This document shows positions 14,213-19,568 of a stretch of DNA of 19,568 nt, one piece after another. The notes under the pieces were generated by a model. That model searched no databases. It saw nothing but the letters and a program-made list of their open reading frames with translations, and was not told the origin of the DNA. The stretch's first letter is position 1, and every line of letters begins with the position of its first letter. A program made the translations under genes and the position numbers. This stretch comes from JBGTKH01 sp041744735 (lineage in GTDB: Bacteria > Planctomycetota > Planctomycetia > Pirellulales > Pirellulaceae), in contig JBGTKH010000627.1 in assembly GCA_041744735.1 (NCBI GenBank), positions 1 through 19,568 of the forward strand, written 5' to 3'.

Positions 14213-15529
14213 ATGAAATTCGCCGTTCGGAAAAAATGGCTCATGGTTGCGATAGTGATTTGCGGTGCTGCGAATGTCTGCCTGACGGGACTGGCTGGTG
14301 AGCCGTTCGAAGATTCCGTGGAATCCACGGTGTATAAGTTCGAGCGCAGCCTATACACGGACAAGGAGAAGAATCCCGACAACGAAGCGGAACGCATACG
14401 CCGCACTCGCGAGTTTTTCGCGGAGTTGAACGACGCACCGAGGAAAATTGCGGCGATCGGTATGATGGATAGTCGGTACGTCTATGTCGTCCCCCCAAGC
14501 CTGATCCCCGAACTGTTGGGCAAGCTACTGCGTGATGATGACTTGACGGTGCGAACGAGGGCCGTGAGGGCGGTTGCATATAACAGGCTAAGTGGCAAGT
14601 TTGTCGACGAACTCTTGGTCTTACTCGAACAACCGGATTTCGAGATCAAGAAATCGGTTCTGCATTCAATGGGGCGTCCAGGGGATGAACGATTCTTGCC
14701 GGCAATTCGCAAGCATCTATCGCATGCAGATCCAAGTGTGCGTGTCGCGGCCGTGTTTGCGCTGGCCACCTGGACTCCGGTCGAACAAGTTGGTGACGAC
14801 GTGACCGCGCTGCTGAAGGACCCCGTGCCCGAAGTGCGCACGGCGGCCGTGCAAGCCCTGGTGCGGTTCGGGCTCTCGCCTTACGCGGCGCAGCTTGTCC
14901 CCATGCTGAACGACGAGAGCTCATTAGTGCGGCAGCGTGCGATCGAATCGCTGGCCACGCTCGGCACACAAGCCACCGAAGCTATCGCGCGACGACTTAA
15001 CGACGAGTCAAGTTCCGTGCGCGCGGCGGCGGCGTTGGGACTGGCGAATCTCCAGGCCGAGGCGTTCATGGCCGACGTGGCCAAGTTGATGCACGATGAT
15101 GATGTCGTCGTCCGGCGTTATGCCGTCAAAGCTTTCGCGTTGTTCAAGGCCCCTGCATATCGCGTGAAATTGGAATCGATGCTTGACGATCCGGACGACT
15201 ACGTACAGCGCGAAGCCTTGGAAGCGCTCGCCGCGCTCGGCGACAAATCGTCGGCGCCCAAAGTCGCCCGAAAGTTGGCTCACGAGAATCTGCTCGTGCG
15301 GCAATCGGCCGCTTTTGCAATGCGCAGCGTGGGTGACGCGACCTATTCACAACAGGTGCTGCGGCTCTTGGACGACGAAGACGTCACGCTTAAAATCCAC
15401 GCCTTGCAGGCGCTGCGGATCTTCGGGGACAAGTCGGTCCTACCGCGCATTCGCATGGCAGCCGAGTCTGACCCCAGCGAATCGGTCCGCGATTTCGCAC
15501 GCTATGTCATCGAAGGTCTCGAAGGATAA
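14213..15529 (+). CDS. Secreted HEAT-repeat protein
   Basis: The 438-residue product has a signal peptide (MKFAVRKKWLMVAIVICGAA, cleavage near LAGEP), so it acts outside the cytoplasm. From about residue 95 to the end it consists of roughly eleven HEAT repeats of about 31 residues. They are marked by a D/E-x-VR pair at each second helix (VR near 113, 177, 208, 239, 269, 300, 362 and 425) and by AAxALA-type packing. HEAT solenoids bind proteins and have no enzymatic activity of their own; the partner is unknown. AGGAGG at 14198-14203 lies nine bases before the ATG. The alternative label is PBS lyase HEAT-like protein, a naming artefact of the same repeat. Confidence 0.92.
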   Translation: MKFAVRKKWLMVAIVICGAANVCLTGLAGEPFEDSVESTVYKFERSLYTDKEKNPDNEAERIRRTREFFAELNDAPRKIAAIGMMDSRYVYVVPPSLIPELLGKLLRDDDLTVRTRAVRAVAYNRLSGKFVDELLVLLEQPDFEIKKSVLHSMGRPGDERFLPAIRKHLSHADPSVRVAAVFALATWTPVEQVGDDVTALLKDPVPEVRTAAVQALVRFGLSPYAAQLVPMLNDESSLVRQRAIESLATLGTQATEAIARRLNDESSSVRAAAALGLANLQAEAFMADVAKLMHDDDVVVRRYAVKAFALFKAPAYRVKLESMLDDPDDYVQREALEALAALGDKSSAPKVARKLAHENLLVRQSAAFAMRSVGDATYSQQVLRLLDDEDVTLKIHALQALRIFGDKSVLPRIRMAAESDPSESVRDFARYVIEGLEG

Positions 15530-15543
15530 GGCCGGAAAAAGTT

Positions 15544-15607
15544 TGCAAAATCATGGAGGGCAAAACCATGTTCGTCTTCCCATGATTTTGCCCTCCATGA
15601 TTTTGCA
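15544..15607. repeat. 22-bp inverted repeat between convergent genes
   Basis: Arms at 15544-15565 and 15586-15607 are perfect complements around 20 nt; the left arm contains ATCATGGAGGGCAAAA. A partial third copy of the CATG-A/T motif lies in the loop. It has no GTAG and differs from the REP-like family. Placed between the HEAT gene and the convergent SMP-30 gene, it could end transcription from both sides, although neither strand has a long T-run after the stem. Confidence 0.75.
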
Positions 15608-15661
15608 CATCTTAGCGACGCAGATCTCGCCGCGGATTCAGAACAGCCACGGAGAGAACAG

Positions 15662-16735
15662 CTATTGACTGGCCGCCGCGTACTGTCGATGAAAACCGTT
15701 GACTTTGAGCGGGATGCGATACAGGCTGACGTCGACGGTCACGTACAGCACGTTGCTCTCTTCACCGATGCCGAATTCGACATTGCTGGGCAGGCCAATG
15801 GGCGGATTCTCGCCGTCGGCCTTTTGCTCTTGCGGCCCGGTCGGGATGAAGGCGACCTCTTTCCCTTTGGGGTTGACGACCATCACGCCGGGGCGATTCG
15901 AACTGCGGACGGTTAAGTAAAGGTTGCCGTGCTCGTCGATCGTCATTCCGTCGCAACCTTTCTCTTCGCCGAAATCAACCACCGTCCGACGTTTGCCAGC
16001 GACGTTACCTTGCTCGTCCAGCGGAAAAGCATAGATGGCCATCGGCCCTTGTGGCGGCGGAGGCTGCGTGGGGTCGATTTTGTCGGTCCCGTTGTCGTGC
16101 TCGGCCACGTACAGCGTTTTTCCGTCCGGGCTGAGGGCCACGCCGTTCGGTTTCGAGATCTCATGAGTAACTACGTGGACCGAGCCGTCGCGGTCGATGC
16201 GGTACACGGCGCGGTGTTTCAGTTCGCGCGGTTCATCGCCCACGTAACGCGGATCGCTGAAGTAAATACGGCCGGTGGCGTCCAAACAAATGTCGTTCGG
16301 CGCGTTGAACCGCTTCCCATCGAACTTGTCGGCGATCACCGTGCGTTTGCCGCTCTTCACGTCCCAGCGAGAAATGCAGCGCCCGCCATATCCCGCCCCT
16401 TCACACGCCAGCAAGTTCCCCGCGCTGTCGAAAACCAGCCCGTTCGACTTGCCGCTGTTATCCGTGAATACGCTGGTCTCTTTGGTCTTTGGATCAAATC
16501 GCAAGATCATGCCGTTGTCTTTGCCGAACGGAATGTCGGAGAAGTAGATGCTGCCGTCCGGCGCGACCGCCGGTCCTTCGGTCAAACCGCCCGAAATGTT
16601 GGCCGAGCGTGTGAACAACAATTCCAGTTTCGCATCCGGCGAGACGATCTTGTCGCCCGTCGGTTTGGGAAGTTCGGCGGCCAGAGAATTTACGGTCGTC
16701 AACAAGCAGAACGCGGCAGTCGTCAGCGTGCGCAT
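15662..16735 (-). CDS. Secreted SMP-30/gluconolactonase-family hydrolase
   Basis: The 357-residue product starts with a signal peptide (MRTLTTAAFCLLTTVNSLAA, cleavage near AAELP), so it is exported. The body is a six-bladed beta-propeller of the SMP-30/gluconolactonase/LRE type. The probable metal ligands are Glu53 in GGLTEGPAVAPDG, Asn147 in RFNAPNDICLD, Asn197 in KPNGVALSPDG and Asp262 in GCDGMTIDEHGNLYLT. Family members are Ca- or Zn-dependent lactonases acting on sugar lactones; the substrate here is unknown, though export is usual in planctomycetes. AAGGA lies about eight bases before the ATG at 16735. Confidence 0.93.
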   Translation of the reverse strand: MRTLTTAAFCLLTTVNSLAAELPKPTGDKIVSPDAKLELLFTRSANISGGLTEGPAVAPDGSIYFSDIPFGKDNGMILRFDPKTKETSVFTDNSGKSNGLVFDSAGNLLACEGAGYGGRCISRWDVKSGKRTVIADKFDGKRFNAPNDICLDATGRIYFSDPRYVGDEPRELKHRAVYRIDRDGSVHVVTHEISKPNGVALSPDGKTLYVAEHDNGTDKIDPTQPPPPQGPMAIYAFPLDEQGNVAGKRRTVVDFGEEKGCDGMTIDEHGNLYLTVRSSNRPGVMVVNPKGKEVAFIPTGPQEQKADGENPPIGLPSNVEFGIGEESNVLYVTVDVSLYRIPLKVNGFHRQYAAASQ

Positions 16736-16845
16736 CGGCGGGTTCCTTTCTGGTGGGAGTGCAAGTCCGATCGCGATCCAGCATAACTATCCGAAAACGC
16801 GCGGTCCACCGTTTGTCAGACAATACGCGGGCACTCGCGCATGTC

Positions 16846-16904
16846 GTAGGATGGACGCCCTCGTCCATCCTGCGGATTTGGACGGACGAGGGCGTCCATC
16901 CTAC
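16846..16904. repeat. REPIN-like element (GTAG, CCCT loops)
   Basis: Perfect 22-bp arms at 16845-16866 and 16884-16905 surround a 17-nt loop. The left unit is GTAG then GATGGACG-CCCT-CGTCCATC, a perfect 8-bp hairpin; the right inverted unit has one mismatch in its inner arm. It lies between the Rdx-family gene and the SMP-30 gene and is the main structure in the 194-bp gap. Confidence 0.82.
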
Positions 16905-16929
16905 GTCGGTTGTGGCCGCTGGCCGCACG

Positions 16930-17205
16930 TTAGGAAGATGAGTGGCCGAGATCCTTCTCGGGCGCCACGCGGTCGCGGACCAGTTGTTTGAGCGGCTTGA
17001 TTTCTGGAAAGCCGCCGTGTTGCGCGCGGGACCAGATCAGTTCGTCGTCCACGCGAATCTCGAAGACGCCGCCGCTGCCGGGCACTAGCGCCACTTCGCC
17101 CAACTCCTGGCTGAACGTGGTCAACAGTTCCTGCGCCATCCATGCCGAGCGCAACAGCCAGCGGCACTGCGTGCAATACGTGATCTCGACGCGCGGTTTG
17201 TGCAT
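16930..17205 (-). CDS. SelT/SelW/SelH (Rdx) family thioredoxin-like protein, Cys form
   Basis: The 91-residue protein begins MHKPRVEITYCTQCRWLLRS, with the CxxC redox motif (Cys11, Cys14) directly after the first beta strand. It continues with AWMAQELLTTFSQELGEVAL, GSGGVFEIRVDDELIWSR and GGFPEIKPLKQLVRDRVAP, which match bacterial Rdx proteins along the full length. The position of selenocysteine in animal SelW is Cys here. Redox function is presumed from the family. The ATG at 17205 has GGAG five bases upstream; in-frame ATG 17223 and GTG 17238 would extend into a REP unit and lack a Shine-Dalgarno. It follows the FHA gene on the same strand. Confidence 0.9.
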   Translation of the reverse strand: MHKPRVEITYCTQCRWLLRSAWMAQELLTTFSQELGEVALVPGSGGVFEIRVDDELIWSRAQHGGFPEIKPLKQLVRDRVAPEKDLGHSSS

Positions 17206-17224
17206 ATCCACTCCAACCGCCATT

Positions 17225-17253
17225 GTAGCTGAATTCACGAAAATTCAGGCTAC
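17225..17253. repeat. Single REP unit overlapping the FHA stop codon
   Basis: GTAG (17225-17228), then CTGAATT and AATTCAG forming a 7-bp stem around a 6-nt loop, then G and CTAC (17250-17253). The CTAC supplies the TAG stop (17250-17252) of the minus-strand FHA gene. It fills most of the 44 bp between the FHA and Rdx genes. Confidence 0.65.
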
Positions 17254-17645
17254 CGCGGCTTCGCCCTCGTCAACTGATCGGAGTCAGAACGTTCCGTGCG
17301 GTTGGCCGCGCGAAGTGTGAACGTTCCCGAACCCTCCGTTTGCTCCAGCGCGCCGCCATCCTCGGTCACCACAAATGTGGACATGCCCACGGTCAACTTA
17401 TCGCCCGGCCGCAGAGGCGATTGGGTGACGTGAACGCCATTGACCAGCGTGCCGTTGCTGGACCCCAAGTCGCGCACAAAAAGGGAACCGTCCATCGCCA
17501 GGATTTCCGTATTGGCGCGGCTGACCCAGCGGTCATTGAGCCGAATGTGCGCCTGCGAGCCGCGGCCAATGATGACGGGAAATGTGGTGAGCGGATACGC
17601 GGTCTCGATGACCTCGGAGTCGTGGCTTATCAGTTGGGCAGACAT
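17250..17645 (-). CDS. FHA-domain protein
   Basis: From the ATG at 17645 the product has 131 residues. One forkhead-associated domain spans about residues 15-95: FPVIIGRGSQAHIRLNDRWV, SRANTEI, LFVRDLGSSNGTLVNGVHV and LRPGDKLTVG. FHA domains bind phosphothreonine peptides. The GR, SR and SSNGT motifs are kept, but the usual His after SR-x (S-R-x-H) is Asn. A short polar tail follows. There is no transmembrane segment, so it should be cytoplasmic. An in-frame TTG at 17699 lies inside a terminator hairpin and is an unlikely start. No Shine-Dalgarno is visible. Kinase or phosphatase partners are not in the window. Confidence 0.87.
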   Translation of the reverse strand: MSAQLISHDSEVIETAYPLTTFPVIIGRGSQAHIRLNDRWVSRANTEILAMDGSLFVRDLGSSNGTLVNGVHVTQSPLRPGDKLTVGMSTFVVTEDGGALEQTEGSGTFTLRAANRTERSDSDQLTRAKPR

Positions 17646-17680
17646 TTGCGGGGGGCTGTTGTGACGGTGAGAGGAAAGAG

Positions 17681-17715
17681 AAAAAACCTCCCCGCACAAA
17701 AGAGGCGGGGAGGTT
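17681..17715 (-). terminator. Rho-independent terminator (minus strand)
   Basis: On the minus strand AACCTCCCCGC pairs with GCGGGGAGGTT (11 bp, 9-nt loop), and the second arm runs directly into six Ts (17686-17681). It lies 10 bp after the stop of a 33-codon ORF and 35 bp before the FHA start, so it ends the transcript of the small ORF or attenuates FHA transcription. Confidence 0.85.
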
Positions 17716-17724
17716 GCGTGGTAG

Positions 17725-17826
17725 TTACTCGATAAACGGTCTCCTCACGAGGTCATGAATCGGACACGAACCGCGGCAGGGAGCGAACTCGGCTCCTGGA
17801 GCGAATACTCCGGGTGGATCAAGCAT
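17725..17826 (-). CDS. Predicted 33-residue small protein
   Basis: ATG at 17826 opens 33 codons ending at TAA (17727-17725). An ideal AGGAGG Shine-Dalgarno (17832-17837) lies five bases upstream. The peptide begins MLDPPGVFAPGAEFAP and ends with CRGSCPIHDLVRRPFIE; it has two Cys three residues apart and an FAPGAEFAP near-repeat encoded by a direct repeat of TTCGCTCC. There is no signal peptide or membrane helix. An intrinsic terminator follows 10 bp after the stop, and a sigma-54-like promoter lies about 50 bp upstream of the ATG. I recognise no family. It could be a stand-alone small protein or a leader peptide controlling the FHA gene. Confidence 0.55.
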   Translation of the reverse strand: MLDPPGVFAPGAEFAPCRGSCPIHDLVRRPFIE

Positions 17827-17874
17827 GAGGCCCTCCTATTTCAGACGTTCGAGGCATGACTGGCCGTACATTGC

Positions 17875-17890
17875 AAGCAATGCTTGCGCC
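17875..17890 (-). promoter_or_regulatory. Candidate sigma-54 (-24/-12) promoter
   Basis: On the minus strand TGGCGCAAGCATTGCT has the TGGC and TTGCT boxes of sigma-54 promoters with exactly 10 bases between GG and GC, preceded by the preferred C. The predicted start, near 17864, would give a leader of about 37 nt to the small ORF and contain its Shine-Dalgarno. The overlap with the palindrome GCAAGCAATGCTTGC is a caution, because a palindromic repeat could mimic the motif. Confidence 0.5.
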
Positions 17891-17987
17891 AGATTTCCAC
17901 CTTTTCGGCGGCGTTTACCAAAGCATCTGGCAGCCAGCGATTTGCGTTCAAAGCGGAAACGAGATGAATGCGCCGTGCGGGCTCTTT

Positions 17988-18004
17988 TGCACACTGCGCG
18001 TGCA
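17988..18004. promoter_or_regulatory. NtrC-like enhancer palindrome
   Basis: TGCAC-ACTGCGC-GTGCA has perfect 5-bp half-sites with 7 bp between them, the same geometry as the NtrC consensus TGCACC-N5-GGTGCA. Its centre is about 130 bp upstream of the start predicted for the sigma-54-like promoter, a normal enhancer distance. Short palindromes occur by chance, so this is suggestive only. Confidence 0.35.
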
Positions 18005-18050
18005 CTCTTGCCGAAATAGCGCGCAAATTTGGGCGAGATTTGTACGTAAA

Positions 18051-19343
18051 TTACTTACGCAGGAAAGCTTGGATGAGCGCCTCGATCGTCCCATCCGACA
18101 TCGGAGCCACTTCGCCCAGCGTTCCACCGTTGATGAGGGCTTCGGCGGTGGACTCCAGCACCTCCAGCCGGTCGAAGGCGTCTAGCACGCTGGTGCCGCA
18201 GACCAGCACACCGTCGTTTTCCAGCAGTGCGATCGGCTGCTGCGGCGAGATGCGTCCGGCCAAGTCCTCACTGTCGCGGAACTGCACGCCGTAAGGCACT
18301 CGGCCGACGTCGCGCAGAAAGATGTAACTCTCTGGGATGGTGCGCGAGTTCAGCGCCGCGCCGGTTACGCTGAACGCTGTGGCGTTGACCGTGTAGGCAT
18401 TGACGACCGCGCCGATCGCGGGGTGACACGCGTAGATGGCCCGATGATTGCCCGCCGCGCGGCTGGGCGTCTTGCCGGCTTCTCCCGCGCCGTCGCGGAC
18501 TAGCACGATGTCGTCGAGCGTAACGGTGCTGCGATCGACTTGATAAGGCGTGATGAGGAACGAATGGTCGTCAAGCCGCGCGGAAAAACTTCCCTCGGTG
18601 CTGATCAGCAGCCGCTGCTGATACCCGCGGCGAACGAACTCGCAAAGCTCGCGGCGCAGTTCCCTTTCGCGGCTCAACGCCGGACCGGGTTGGAATTGCG
18701 GCAACGTCGCGGCGCGCTGACGCGGCAGTGCGACTTGCTCTTCGTTCAGGTAACGCACCTCGCCCAACAGCCGCGCCTTGATGATCGTCTTGGCCGTGAA
18801 CTCCAGCGTCTCGAAACGCTGAAAGGCGTTTTGCAAATTGTCGCCGCCCACGACGACGCCGTGATTTTCGAGCACGACGCAGTGATCACCTTCGGCGAAA
18901 GTTTTCGCGATGTTTTGTCCCAACGCTTCGCTGCCGGGCAAGGCATACGGTGCAAAACCAACCGGGCCACAAACGTGAGCCGCCTGATGAAACAGCCGCG
19001 TGTTGGGCACTTGGCGGCTAATACTGAACGCCACCAGCGCCACCGGATGCCCGTGCACGATGGCGCGGATGTCGGGCCGGGCTGCGTAGATCGCGCGATG
19101 GAAGGGAAACTCGGAAGACGGCTTGTGCGGGCCGTCGAGCGAACCATCGGCACGCACGCACACGATGTCATGCCGGCGCAGGCTGCCTTTGTCCACGCGG
19201 GCCGGCGTGATCCAAATGTCGCCGTTGTCGTCGCGAATCGAGAGGTTGCCGCCCGACGTCGTAGTCATGCGATAGCGATAGATCCGCTCCATCGTCAGCA
19301 TGATCTCGTCGCGCGGATGCACGAGATTGCGATTTGCAGTCAC
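18051..19343 (-). CDS. Tandem class II aldolase/adducin-domain protein, second domain degenerate
   Basis: From the GTG at 19343, with AGGAG seven bases upstream, the product has 430 residues. In-frame ATG 19364 and TTG 19379 are weaker starts. Domain 1 (about 5-195) is a complete zinc-dependent class II aldolase of the L-fuculose-phosphate aldolase type: TTTSGGNLSIRD, catalytic Glu78 in KPSSEFPFHRAIYA, zinc ligands His97 and His99 in IVHGHPVAL, and His161 in LENHGVVVGG. Domain 2 (about 230-425) repeats the fold (NHRAIYACHPAIGAVVNAYT, ALLENDGVLVCGTSVLDAF) but has Gly298, Asn315, Tyr317 and Asp377 at those places, so it should be inactive. The usual single-domain length is about 215 residues. 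The substrate is unknown. The gene is co-directional with fbp upstream. Confidence 0.92.
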   Translation of the reverse strand: MTANRNLVHPRDEIMLTMERIYRYRMTTTSGGNLSIRDDNGDIWITPARVDKGSLRRHDIVCVRADGSLDGPHKPSSEFPFHRAIYAARPDIRAIVHGHPVALVAFSISRQVPNTRLFHQAAHVCGPVGFAPYALPGSEALGQNIAKTFAEGDHCVVLENHGVVVGGDNLQNAFQRFETLEFTAKTIIKARLLGEVRYLNEEQVALPRQRAATLPQFQPGPALSRERELRRELCEFVRRGYQQRLLISTEGSFSARLDDHSFLITPYQVDRSTVTLDDIVLVRDGAGEAGKTPSRAAGNHRAIYACHPAIGAVVNAYTVNATAFSVTGAALNSRTIPESYIFLRDVGRVPYGVQFRDSEDLAGRISPQQPIALLENDGVLVCGTSVLDAFDRLEVLESTAEALINGGTLGEVAPMSDGTIEALIQAFLRK

Positions 19344-19393
19344 CGGACAACTCCTGCGCGTCATTAGAGGCCATTTCAAAACCTAAATTCAAC

Positions 19394-19458
19394 GTCGCTG
19401 CGTTCGCCAGAACGCGGGTCATTTCGGCATCCGTCCGCACTCTGGCGAGTGCAGCTAC
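19394..19458. repeat. REPIN-like element (GTCG/GTAG, GCCA loops)
   Basis: The left unit is GTCG then CTGCGTTC-GCCA-GAACGCGG; the right unit, read on the minus strand, is GTAG then CTGCACTC-GCCA-GAGTGCGG. Both have 8-bp stems (one wobble each) and the same loop as the element at 10631-10701. The element is 65 bp, the same as that at 3507-3571. It lies in the 137-bp gap between the fbp stop and the aldolase start. Confidence 0.78.
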
Positions 19459-19480
19459 GGATTCGAAGTGCGCTCTAGCC

Positions 19481-19568
19481 TCATCCACATTCGCGCATAC
19501 AACGCTGGAACTCGGTCATCTCGGACTCACCGCCGACGATTAGCGGCGTACGCTGGTGAATGCTATCG
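19481..19568 (-). CDS. fbp: Class I fructose-1,6-bisphosphatase, C-terminal end (partial)
   Basis: A minus-strand frame enters from the right edge and ends at TGA (19483-19481), giving 28 codons: DSIHQRTPLIVGGESEMTEF then QRCMRECG. The pattern [IL]HQR-x-PL-[IF]-[IV]-G is the conserved C-terminal strand of class I fructose-1,6-bisphosphatase, which hydrolyses fructose 1,6-bisphosphate in gluconeogenesis. The rest lies outside the window. Its adjacency to an aldolase-family gene suggests a sugar-phosphate theme but proves nothing. Confidence 0.82.
   Translation of the reverse strand, partial: DSIHQRTPLIVGGESEMTEFQRCMRECG

Noticed and set aside
15929..16786. Plus-strand ORF of 285 codons opposite the SMP-30 gene
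   Set aside because: The minus-strand SMP-30 propeller with its metal ligands explains the region; the antisense product resembles no family.
18037..18060. CGTAA / TTACG palindrome at the end of the aldolase gene as terminator
   Set aside because: The stem is 5 bp, AT-rich, overlaps the stop codon and has no T-run.
1..19568. Prophage, CRISPR or anti-phage defence island
   Set aside because: No integrase, capsid, toxin-antitoxin, nuclease-helicase or regularly spaced repeats were found; genes are flagellar, metabolic or secreted proteins.

Overview
The window reads as the chromosome of a planctomycete, most likely order Pirellulales. Three things point there: the flagellar gene order, several protein families typical of that phylum (short secreted lipoproteins with a 'GKVTFDGKPVPHGEV'-type domain, BNR sialidases, SMP-30 proteins, HEAT-repeat proteins), and intergenic DNA crowded with short palindromic repeats. 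GC content looks moderately high. No rRNA, tRNA, CRISPR array, integrase or complete insertion sequence was found.

Positions 1-7033 hold a minus-strand flagellar rod/ring operon in the order flgF, flgG, flgA, flgH, flgI, flgJ (rod-binding domain only), flgN-like, flgK; flgK runs off the left edge. It encodes the distal rod, the P and L rings, the P-ring chaperone, a hook-junction chaperone candidate and the first hook-filament junction protein. The gaps between these genes carry REP/REPIN-like hairpins and a heptamer tandem repeat. Just upstream on the same strand (7273-8268) lies a protein with a pseudo-receiver domain, a coiled coil and a four-helix C-terminal domain. This is the architecture of the cyanobacterial clock protein KaiA or of RsbU N-termini.

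Positions 8269-8618 are gene-free and hold a MITE-like element with 13-bp terminal inverted repeats and two strong hairpins. Then come larC (nickel-pincer cofactor synthesis), a membrane-anchored coiled-coil protein with a C-terminal DUF6115/SwrB-like helix-turn-helix, and a small lipoprotein, all on the plus strand.

Positions 11184-19568 are accessory and metabolic: a secreted sialidase-like protein, a divergent and internally deleted DapA/NanA-family pseudogene, a secreted conserved protein of unknown function, a secreted HEAT-repeat protein, a secreted SMP-30/gluconolactonase-type hydrolase, a SelT/W/H (Rdx) thioredoxin-like protein, an FHA-domain protein, a tandem class II aldolase whose second half has lost its active site, and the last 28 codons of a class I fructose-1,6-bisphosphatase at the right edge.

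Two items deserve most attention. One is the KaiA-like protein beside the flagellar operon. The other is a compact unit at 17681-18004: an NtrC-like palindrome, a sigma-54-type promoter, an ideal Shine-Dalgarno, a 33-codon ORF and an intrinsic terminator, in a stretch otherwise left empty. A third theme is a family of about nine intergenic elements that share one rule, GTAG (or GGAG/GTCG) followed by an 8-bp hairpin with a 3-6-nt (usually 4-nt) loop. The stem sequences differ from element to element, as in REP elements mobilised by RAYT transposases.
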